NCBI GenBank assembly: GCA_026119855.1
Contig: JAOWBW010001915.1
Span: forward strand, 62,001 to 126,000
DNA length: 64,000 nucleotides
Origin: Campanula takesimana
Taxonomy: Eukaryota > Streptophyta > Magnoliopsida > Asterales > Campanulaceae
Direction: 5' to 3'
Part shown: positions 55,498 through 64,000 of the stretch, in pieces
How positions within the stretch are numbered: position 1 is the stretch's first letter
Layout: every line of letters begins with the position of its first letter
Program-made: the position numbers and the translations under genes
The notes under the pieces: generated by a model
What the model was told of the DNA's origin: nothing
Seen by the model: the letters and a program-made list of their open reading frames with translations, nothing else
The model's database searches: none

Positions 55498-55779
55498 GCA
55501 ACGGAAATGTCGTTGCCATTTTGATAAATTAGTGACGACCAAGTCGTTGCTAAATCTGGTCAACAGAAAGTACCAAATTTGGCAACGACCAGTATGGCAA
55601 CGACTTTTTCTAAATTGGTAACGACTTTTTCGTTGCTATTTGGCAACGACCACGTTTTGTACCGATTAGCGACCAGAGATTAGGAACGACCAAAGTCGTT
55701 GCCAATTTCCAATTTAGCAACGACTTTTGCTATTTGGCAACGGATTTGTCCGTTTCTGATTTTAGTTTTTCTAGTAGTG
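55498..55779. repeat. CACTA right subterminal repeats and TIR
   Basis: GGCAACGAC / GTCGTTGCC repeats in alternating orientation lie from 55498 to 55750, and the element ends in TTTTTCTAGTAGTG. Confidence 0.8.
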
Positions 55780-55782
55780 TTA

Positions 55783-57651
55783 GGACCCCCGGCATTCCTC
55801 TTTTTCTCACCATCGGTAGAAATTAGAGGGACAGAAGAAGGAGCTTTCTTCGAGAGTTCAGACTGTCGAACCCCCGTCTGTGCTTTGGCGACCGAGGATG
55901 AGGTCGACTTGTTCAGAGTCTTCAATTGACGAAAGGAGGGAACATTCTTCTTGTTCGCGGCCGTAGCCAGGTACTGCTCTCCGTGTGAACTCGTCGCTGC
56001 AACAAGAACGAGTGACGTTAAGAACACGAGCACAATAAGGAAACAACAACAAAAAACAAAACAGGTAATCACCCCCAAAATGCTCAAAGGAGCGACAATG
56101 TTCGACCGAGCTCAAGCAAGCGAAGCAATCTGTTTCAAACGAGCGTTCCTCATGAACCACCCAATCTGGATAACATCGACCAGGAACAATGGTCACCAAA
56201 GGCTCAACCCCCTCTGAAGTAAAGCCATGAAGGCCAGCGCGAGCAAAATACCGGGGGCTTTTCTCTAACTTGTCCCAGTTTACCACCCATTCTCGATCCC
56301 TTTTTGGGGCCACGAGCTTCTTCAATGCTTTCTCTAAATTAGCCGACCACTCAGGCTCCCATAGCCCTGATAAACGAGAAAGTTCACCTTGGGAGCATAG
56401 AAATTCCCATCCTTTCCTGCTCTCGATAAGCACGATATGATTGGCGAAAGTATTTATTTTGCTAGGGAAAGAGCAAAGAAGGTGAGGAGCGTTGGGGTTA
56501 GCACCTACACTGAGGGTATGGTACGGTGGCTTACCAAACCGGTTCTTAGTTCGGGAGATCCTAAAAAATTTCTTAAATACATGAACAGTGGGCTCATAAC
56601 CGAGATGACGGCAAACGACCAAAAAACTATTCACCGTCCTCACCGTATTGGCCACCAATTGAAGAGGGACAGAACAAGTGTCCGTCAAAAAATCATTAAT
56701 AAAAGAATCCAGGGGAAGACGGAGGCCGAGTTCAAATTGGCCAACGAAGAAAGCCACCTTTTCTTTATTTTGCATTAGATCGACCACTGGGACACTGCCC
56801 TGAGGAACGTAGGAAATACGATAGTCATCCCTACTTATATTATACTTATCGTACATGTTATCTACAAGTTGTGCTTGTACAACAGTGGGGGGTGGAAGAA
56901 CCAAGCCTTGGCCCTCTAACGAGCTCTCAAAACCTAGTGTCCGGGCACTAGTGGGATGAGCGACGCGAAGCAGTTCCCTCTCTATATACTGGAAATTATA
57001 AGCGTCGTCGTCCTCTCCAACGAGTTCAGTCTCCTCGCTCTCTCGAGAATCCAAAGTGTCTTCTAGGAGAAGAGCCGGTCTGGAAGATGTCGCGTCCTCG
57101 GTATACCGAACTGATACAGGCTCTACGTCGTATACAATGTCCTCCTCGGACCCAGAATCACTTATTTCTTGTTCAACTTCAAGCCCCAACTCATCGCCAG
57201 ATAGATGATCGTTCTGAGAGTCGGAAGCCTCATCACTGCAAGCCATATCTGCAAGAAGAACATGGGGGCCAGACCCCAAGTTAGAAACCAAGGTGGAGCT
57301 CGTTGGACGGTCAGACCCCTCGCCTATTCGAGACCCGGACTCTATGCAAGTGAGAGGGGGTTTCTTCCCGACAACATAATAGTTGATTATGTGGTTGATC
57401 AACTCGTTATAATACTCGAATAGAATGACACTGGGGTGCTCGGGGCGCATCCAATCTTCACTGCCAACATATGGCCACCTCAAACTGCCATCAAGCCCAT
57501 ATGCGTTCAAGATCTCCCGGATCTCTCCCAAGTCTAACTTCCTCTAACCACCGACGATACTACGGTATATCAAGTCCGTACGATCATGAAAGCAAAACGA
57601 GGAACCTCCGACCACTTCCATGGACTCCGGCGTCATTTCTGGAGAAGTCAT
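55783..57651 (-). pseudogene. Antisense accessory gene of element A, 5' half (Transposase_28-like)
   Basis: The minus-strand frame starts at ATG 57651 (MTSPEMTPESME). It meets an in-frame TAG at 57544-57546 and continues as LDLGEIREILNAYG. Residues around EKVAFFVGQFELGLRLPLDSF are the pattern I associate with the putative gypsy-type transposon family (Transposase_28). Next come FANHIVLIESRKGWEFLC, SGLWEPEWSANLEKAL and VNWDKLEKSPRYFARA. A 76-bp intron is likely at 55997-56072 (GTGATTAC ... TTGTTGCAG), after which the frame continues as HGEQYLATAANKKN to the CACTA insertion. The rest is at 30468-31762. Function unknown. Confidence 0.72.
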
Positions 57652-58339
57652 GATGAGCGCTCAATGTATAACCACTACCGCCGGAAAATTTAAAGCTATC
57701 ACCGGAAAATTTAAAGTTCTCGCCGGAAAATTCAAGTTCTCGCCGGGAAATTTAAAACTTTCACCGGAAAACTCAAGTTCTTGCCGGAAAATTCAAAATT
57801 AATTAACGAAAAACCAGATTTCCAACCAAAAAGCACGAAAAGGAAAGAATATACCAATATAACCAAAGTTGAGGACGAGAGTATACCTGTATTCGAAGTT
57901 TTGAACAAGAAGGCCAGAGAGAATCAAAAGGTCGTCGTCGGCGTCGTCGGAATTTAAGAAGTTTGCTGGAAGTTACGGGAGGCGAGAAGGAGGAAAAAGG
58001 GAGAAATAAGGGTTTTTATAACCCCCTTCTTTACAAAAAATTCGCGGGTCGACCCGAACCGATCCGGTACCCATCGACTCAAACGGGCCGCATTTAATGC
58101 CCTGTACCTTCCCTAGACGCGTGCCTGCACCCCTAGGCTAGGTAGGATGACGACGGCGCCTGGCATAGAAGACTGGAACCGTCCCATCACACCACCACGT
58201 CCATGATGCGTTACAGCTGTACCCCCAGTCGCTCCTAATGCCACGTGTCCCTTCAACTATTCCTTTTTATAAGCTTTAACGAGCAACCCACATGGATCGC
58301 CTTCCTAGATCTATGATTCCCACTTTCGTTACTCTCAAC
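57652..58339 (-). promoter_or_regulatory. Antisense promoter region of element A
   Basis: On the minus strand a TATAAAAACC box lies at 58011-58020, about 365 bp before the ATG at 57651, in a non-coding stretch next to the 3' LTR. The 57660-57790 part has several GCCGGAAAATT repeats. The box position matches the antisense box of fragment C. Confidence 0.5.
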
Positions 58340-58358
58340 GGGGAATCATGGGGGCCAC
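58340..58358 (+). other. Polypurine tract of Tat element A
   Basis: GGGAATCATGGGGGCCAC immediately precedes the right LTR. Confidence 0.7.
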
Positions 58359-59077
58359 TGAAAGGAACGACCCGACTTGAGGAAATGGGCAGGAAGTCCG
58401 GCCTCGCACGCCCCTACCTGAGCATCACATGTTGAACGAACCCGGGTCGAACCTGGATATCATTAGCTCGTTTTGAACCGAGCTGGAAAGTCGTAGCCAA
58501 GAGGAACCGAACAAGGATTCCAAAGACCAAATCGTTCCTATTGACTGTCAGCTCGTTGGCCGAGCTGACCACGATAACCAGGATTACTCTAAAAGGGCCC
58601 TTCATTGGTGCCCGCGGACACACCCGACTCGAGGTCGGACTTCGCGGAATGTTTGCTCGGTCATACGAGCTCGGACTTGTATCTGACCCCGCCATGATTG
58701 GAAGAATAAGAGGCAAGGCCCAATTCTCCGATGAGGCCCATTGATGACTTCTAGAAGTGTTGCCCTAATACAAACATGGTGATTCATAGATGTGGATAAG
58801 TACAAATCCCTACGTTCAAGGAAGGAATCTAGGTGACAAGGCATGGATTCTGGGGTATATATAGCACCCTCATTCAGCTGGAGGAAGGTTAAGCTCTCTA
58901 ACCTCATTCTTTCTCTCCAGATTTCATACTCAAGCAGACTAACTCATTCTCACGCCGGAGGGCCTTCGCCGGTGAAGCCCCGGCTGAGTTAACGTTTGTT
59001 CATCTCTTTCAGGCTAACAGGCATCCAGATATCACTCCGTGGATCCGGCTCAACTGATTGCAATATTTGCACGATCA
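58359..59077 (+). repeat. 3' LTR of Tat element A
   Basis: 719 bp, same ends and length as 14757-15475. It is followed by AACAC, which does not match the GTAGT in front of the left LTR. Confidence 0.9.
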
Positions 59078-59144
59078 AACACGAACATTTATATGGAGAC
59101 GATTCAATATAGTCCTATAAAAAGTACTCTGGAAACAGGAAAAT

Positions 59145-59337
59145 CTAGGCAGCAGATGCAAAAGCAAGGAGATGTTGGCCATGTCTTCTTCTTCTTGCAA
59201 ACTAACTACTGCTTCAATGCCATCCATACTTGGTGTCGCCATCAAAATAAAGAACTTATCTGGAGCTTGAAAACTCACTCTAATCGGATTTCCCCACCCG
59301 AAATCAACGCGATAAACTTGGTACCCACACAAACTTG
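59145..59337 (-). pseudogene. BAHD acyltransferase relic, copy 2, C-terminal end
   Basis: The minus strand reads TSLCGYQVYRVDFGWGNPIRVSF and TPSMDGIEAVVSLQEEEDMAN, closely matching the C-terminus of copy 1, including DFGWG. About 16 bases that copy 1 has near its end are missing, so the C-terminus is frameshifted. A MITE splits it at 59338. A few bases after the MITE (59598-59606) continue the similarity, and then a copia LTR starts. The rest of the gene lies outside the window. Confidence 0.75.
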
Positions 59338-59339
59338 TA

Positions 59340-59595
59340 CTCCCTCTGTCCCTAAAAGAGTGTCCATTTTCAAGAAATCTTTGTCCCAAAATGAGTGTCT
59401 TTTTTTAACATAACTTTGTCCCTAAATGTTTTTTTTCGAATTTTTTCACCGGTTTCTTTATACGTGCAAAACTAAATGTTTGGAAATGAGATTACAAGAT
59501 TATATATGAATCTTTGCTAGCAAATTGTACATAAAGTTGAGATTTTCAGTGTCCCTTAAAATGAAATTTGGACACTCATTTAGGGACAGAGGTAG
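59340..59595. mobile_element. Stowaway-like MITE in BAHD copy 2
   Basis: 256 bp with ends CTCCCTCTGTCCCTAAAAGAG and CATTTAGGGACAGAGGTAG in inverted orientation, flanked by TA at 59338-59339 and 59596-59597. Confidence 0.85.
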
Positions 59596-59606
59596 TACAA
59601 GTAAAG

Positions 59607-60082
59607 TGTTGGAACAATTTTAATCCCTGAATGCCACACTCACTTTAGAATAGGATTGAGGAAGAGATGAAGCGGAAGCGATAAAATATATACCTGTTGA
59701 ATCCATGGATGATGTAGGGAGAAATAAGATGAAGAAGAAGAAGTAGGGAATGAAGATCTTCTAAGTAATAGTGACTTCTTAATCTCTCAAGTACTTCAAT
59801 AATGTGAAGAGAATTTAGGAGAGATAACAAGAATGAATAGTTGTTTCTAGGCTTGATGGAAGGGCCTTTAAATAGGAAACATTGTGTCACTTCACCTAGG
59901 GACTACACCCTTTCAAGAAGCTTAGTGATATTATATTACCCTTTTGCCCATCACAATTAGGTAATTATATATCCAGGAATTCTACACATTTTATTATCAA
60001 CTATACTTTATAAATTAACATTATAATCATAATTTTATAAATGGAAGTCTAAATGACTTGTGTTGCAAGCCATGTCCTTACA
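59607..60082 (-). repeat. LTR of a degraded Ty1/Copia element
   Basis: The 476-bp segment TGTTGG...CTTACA is followed by ATCTCCCACTTGGG, the complement of a copia polypurine tract, so this is the 3' LTR of a minus-strand element. The target duplication, if TAAAG (59602-59606), cannot be checked because the other end is off the window. Confidence 0.65.
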
Positions 60083-63000
60083 ATCTCCCACTTGGGTTGC
60101 AAAACAAAGTCCTTCCTTTAAATCATGAATATAACACAAATGACAACCCTAATGTGCGCACTTTATTGTCATTTATAACAATCTCGTCCATTAGCCATAC
60201 AAGTATAGGACTAAAGGGGCAGTCGTTGTAATTGATTCGCAACTAAACCCACAATAATCACGTATACAAATCTAACTAAATGACATAGATCAAAAGTATA
60301 GATGTGTAGCATGGAATCATAATGAATATATACATATCCTTCCAACTAGTCCAACTTAACCAAATGAGATCAAAACTTTAAATAATAGAACAATTAATGA
60401 AAGAACAACACAAACTCCCACTATACTAAATGTTATCAAAAGTTGTTACACCCATATGAGCAACATGCTCGTGAAACACTGAAGATGATAACTCTTTCAT
60501 AAATGGATCCTCTAAATAGAGTTTGTTTCTATAAGTTGTATCCCTTTCGTTCATGTTGTACTCTTTTCTTTATAACAAGATAATTAATGTCTAAATCCAT
60601 AAACTCTTGTTAGAGTACAGAACTGCTACCTGATAGTCATTTCTTAATTGATCTTTCGACACTTGTTTTGACAAATTACAGTCCATTAAAACATATGCAG
60701 CCATATATTTAACTAATGTCGGAATACCTAATGATCTCAAGATGATCCGACTTCAAAACATAGGCATGTAGTTCTTTAGTGTTTTGTAAATACTTCTATC
60801 ATTCTTTTGGCTACTACTTAATGTTCTTTCCGGATTGCTTTGGTATTAACCAAGCATCCCAACATTAAATGTAAGATATACATATACATTAAGCTTCCTA
60901 CTGCTGATGTAAAGAGGGAATTTTCCATATACTTGGATTCAAAATTTATTTTTAGGACACTGTTTGAGACAAAGAATGTCTCCTTTAAAATTAGGGGTGT
61001 CATGTGGTTTACATTTTTTCATGCTAAACCTTTTGTAATACCTTTCCATATGGCCTTTTGTGATAATCCTAAAACATCTCGTGAGTGATCACGGTGAATT
61101 TGGATTCTTAATACAAAGATGCCTTACCAAGATCTTTCATTTCAAATAAGAAATTTCTTAGTTTCCTTAATAAGGTTCATATCATTACTAGCAAGCAAAA
61201 TCATCATCCATATATAAGACCAAAATTATAAATTTACTCCCACTGAACTTATGGTATACACAATCTTAATCAAGATTCTTTTCAAAACCAAATAAAAATA
61301 ACTTGATTAAGTACCATTGATGAGAAACTTGCTTGAGTCCACAAATGGATTTCTTTAAATTCACAAACTAATTGCTTAGTTTGATCCAAATCAACCATAT
61401 ATTCCTCAATGTCTCCATTAAGGAAAGTTGTCTTTATATCCATTTGATAAACTTCAAGATCATAATATGCTATATGTGCCATAATGATCTAAAAGTGTTT
61501 TTAGAAGATACCGAAAAATTGCTTTCTTTATAATTAATGTCTTCCTTTTGAGTCAAATCTTTAACAATTAGATGGGTTTTATATCTTTCCATATTACCTT
61601 GTGAATCCTTTTGGTCATAAAGATTAATTTAATCCCAATATGTTTCACATCTTTAGGTAATGGGACAAGATCCCAAACGTTGTTATCCTTATAGATTTTA
61701 ACCCTTCATTTATGACATTAATTTACTATATGAGAATTAGAACTATTAATGGTTTTATGGAAAATGAGAGACTCATCTCCCACTAAACCTAAGTGTCCTT
61801 TATTATCGGCAATATACACTTCATAATTATCCGGATTTGCACTTTCTTCTTACTCTATTGGATCTTCCAAAGGACACCGGTTCTATCTTATTTTGAGGTT
61901 GTTGAATTTCCTTCTTATGATCAACATTTCCATGTTGTTCAATATTTATAGGGAAATCATATTTATTTTGAATTGTATGTTCTTCTTGAATGTCAAGTTC
62001 AAAACTTGATATCCAATTGGAACTATGGGAAGTGGTATATAAATGGATTCCATACAAATGAATTCCTCTTCCTTTTCAAATTCAAAATATTACTCCAAAT
62101 TCTCCCACTAAATTCAACATCCTTAAAAGAACCTAGCATTTCTCATTTTTCAAAACGTTCTAACTTTCGGGTTGTAAAATTTATATATCCCCTAGTTCTC
62201 TCGGCTTACCCCAAGAATAACAACTAATAATCTTACGTCTAACTTGCCCTTAGTAGACTTATAAAGTCTATCCTTATGCTAGACAACCCCATAAATGAAT
62301 ATGATTTAAGGACGAATAAGGAACGCGTCCTTAAATCATTAAGGGTTTATATTAGTACCTTAGAGGGAGCTTTAATGAGAATAAAGGTTGCGGCTTTAAC
62401 GTATCGCCCATAATGAGTGAGGTAAGAGAAGTATAAAACATACTTATTACCATATCCTTAAGGATTTCAATATGTCTCTATTACAATATTCATGCTAGGC
62501 GTACCCGGCTCAATGTAGAGAGAGATAATCCCACACTCTTTCAAAATAGCGAGTAAAAAGGACCTAGACGTTGTTCCTTTTAACAATCATTCCAAAGATG
62601 TATACACCATCATGAATGACCCTAATGTTCTTAATAGTCTTCAAAGTTGATTTCCAACTTTGTCTTTATAAGACTTTTACAACGTCCAAACTCAATATTT
62701 TATGAAGCAAATAAATGTATTCAAACTAAGAGTTAGTCATTTTGAACATAATAACTATTGTTGACCTTTTCCATGAAGGAATAATTAATGGCCTACAAAT
62801 ATCCAAATGCATTAGTTCATTGAGACACTTGATGCTCTCGAGAATACTATAATGTTTGTAAATTTACTTTAAGGCATTTAATGCAAAAGTATTTTCCAAA
62901 TTATCAAGTTTGTTTAAGATTTTCCTTTAACATAAGCTTATCAATTTTCCTCTTGGAAATATGACCCAAATGCCTATGCTTTAATAAAATATAAACTTTA

Positions 63001-64000
63001 CTTGATAACTTTTGCTTTCTAGTTTTGGTTTCATTATTTAAGGGACACATTTATTATTTGAATAATGTCAAGTAAATAAAGAACACTTGACAAAGTACTA
63101 GTACCAACAACCTTGGAATTTAAAATAAAAATCACATTTATAAAAGATGAACAAAATAACCTTTTTTGTTCAATAGTGTGATAAATATCAAATTCTGTCT
63201 AAATGACGGTACAACAAATGTATTATTTATATAAATAATACTAAGCACTTTAACAATAACCAAAATTCCCAATGCCTTTCACTTCAACCGGATCCCGGCT
63301 TCCATATAGATGAATCCTTCATCTTCTCCAGGACTTCGGTATTTCAGGCAATCCTACATAGACATTCATTATGTGAGTTGTTGTAACATAATTCAACCAC
63401 TATGTATATGTAGGAAATGAAACCAAATTAGCCTTTATCAGAAATAATTCCAAATGACATACCTTTCTTAGCACGCCAAGCGTGATACTTAGGGCAGTCA
63501 TACTTCATGTGAGTGAGGTCCTTGCAAAAGAATCATTCCTCTTTATGATCATGAGATGATCCCTTAAGCTTATTTTTACTTGCAACCGCAATGTTCTTCC
63601 CTTTTCTCTTTGTCCCATGAGAAGAGGTAGATGCCAAACATCCCTCAATCATATCAAGGAATGTTTTAGCATCAACGTCCTTGGAGACACCGTCCAAAAT
63701 GGTCTCCGGGACAACTATATTCATGATCATTAGGCTCATGCGGTTGGAGCGTTCTCACTTCTCATTATTTAAGCAATATTCTTGAGTGCTTATATCAGAA
63801 AGAGGAAGATGAAACGGTTCCCTTAATGCGTGATCTATGTCCATATAGCCTAAGATCATCATCAATTTATTTTTTCAAGTTTTAAAATTAGTCCCGTTAA
63901 GCATCGGTAAAGTACTCATAGCAGTAATCACGAATGAAGCAATAAGTAAATCTGTTGGGTTTTGAGAACAAAAAAGAATGAAAACAAAAACATGAATAAG
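60083..64000 (-). mobile_element. Degraded Ty1/Copia internal region, running off the window
   Basis: Broken minus-strand fragments appear in order. A gag remnant (63450-63740) has KCVD-type zinc-knuckle remains with the first Cys codon read as TGA at 63533-63535. A linker at 61827-62057 ends in RSNRVRRK. An RT piece at 61282-61482 reads LEVYQMDIKTTFLNGDIEE, and an RT-RNase H junction at 60818-61003 reads SAVGSLMYMY. Frames are short and full of stops. The 5' LTR is not recognised before 64000. Confidence 0.6.

Larger units (their letters stand above)
31763..55779. mobile_element. Non-autonomous CACTA transposon carrying nested insertions
   Basis: The left end starts CACTACTAGAATC and the right end read in reverse starts CACTACTAGAAAAAC. 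A 3-bp duplication TTA lies at 31760-31762 and 55780-55782, as expected for CACTA elements. Without the viral block and Sirevirus it would be about 2.7 kb, and I see no transposase gene, so it needs a helper. It inserted in the antisense gene of element A. Confidence 0.88.
14757..59077 (+). mobile_element. Tat-lineage Ty3 retrotransposon A, expanded by nested insertions
   Basis: Two 719-bp LTRs in the same orientation bound the element. Between them, in order, are a primer site, gag, protease, RT and RNase H on the plus strand, the end of integrase (29470-29726), a hairpin-forming tandem array, an antisense accessory gene and a polypurine tract before the right LTR. It is swollen to 44 kb by element B, a CACTA element and their contents. 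The bases flanking the two LTRs (GTAGT and AACAC) do not form a target duplication. Confidence 0.88.

Noticed and set aside
58414..58907. ORFs shared by 14731-15185 and 58414-58907
   Set aside because: These are LTR sequence of element A.
1..64000. tRNA genes at TGGTATCAGAGC sites
   Set aside because: These are 12-base primer sites at LTR or leader borders without the rest of a tRNA.

Overview
The window is nuclear DNA of a flowering plant, probably a eudicot with a large repeat-rich genome. This rests on Ty3 elements of Tekay and Tat type, a Sirevirus-type Ty1 element, a CACTA transposon, Stowaway-like MITEs, an endogenous caulimovirid and BAHD acyltransferase relics. I see no intact host gene, tRNA or rRNA. 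Nearly all of it is nested insertions in and beside two broken, minus-strand BAHD copies.

Left part (1-14756). One BAHD acyltransferase pseudogene runs on the minus strand from 12240 to 421. It is split by a 9.4-kb Tekay-type chromovirus (1329-10703, TSD CAAAT) and by a truncated Tat-type fragment C ending in an LTR (10946-12122). The stretch 12241-14756 is AT-rich, non-coding and carries several MITEs.

Central part (14757-59077). This is bounded by two 719-bp LTRs of one Tat-lineage Ty3 element, A. Its gag-pol is on the plus strand and has in-frame stops. A second Tat element, B (20157 to about 29460), lies in A's pol in reverse orientation. Downstream of pol, A carries an antisense gene of the putative gypsy-type transposon (Transposase_28) family. 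A non-autonomous CACTA element (31763-55779, TSD TTA) splits that gene. Inside the CACTA, within an (AT)n tract, sits a near-unit-length endogenous pararetrovirus (34058-55386) with 161-bp terminal direct repeats. Its viroplasmin-like gene is interrupted by a young 13.5-kb Sirevirus (40406-53877, TSD CATAC). From outside in, the order is element A, CACTA, pararetrovirus, Sirevirus.

Right part (59078-64000). The 3' end of a second BAHD copy (59145-59337) is cut by a Stowaway-like MITE and then by a degraded minus-strand Ty1/copia relic running off the window.

Recurring themes are accessory genes with their own promoters in Tat elements and the Sirevirus, in-frame stops explicable by C-to-T change (CAG to TAG, CAA to TAA, CGA to TGA) in the older elements, and several tandem arrays with palindromic or GC-rich units. 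All family names come from reading motifs by eye; no search was run.
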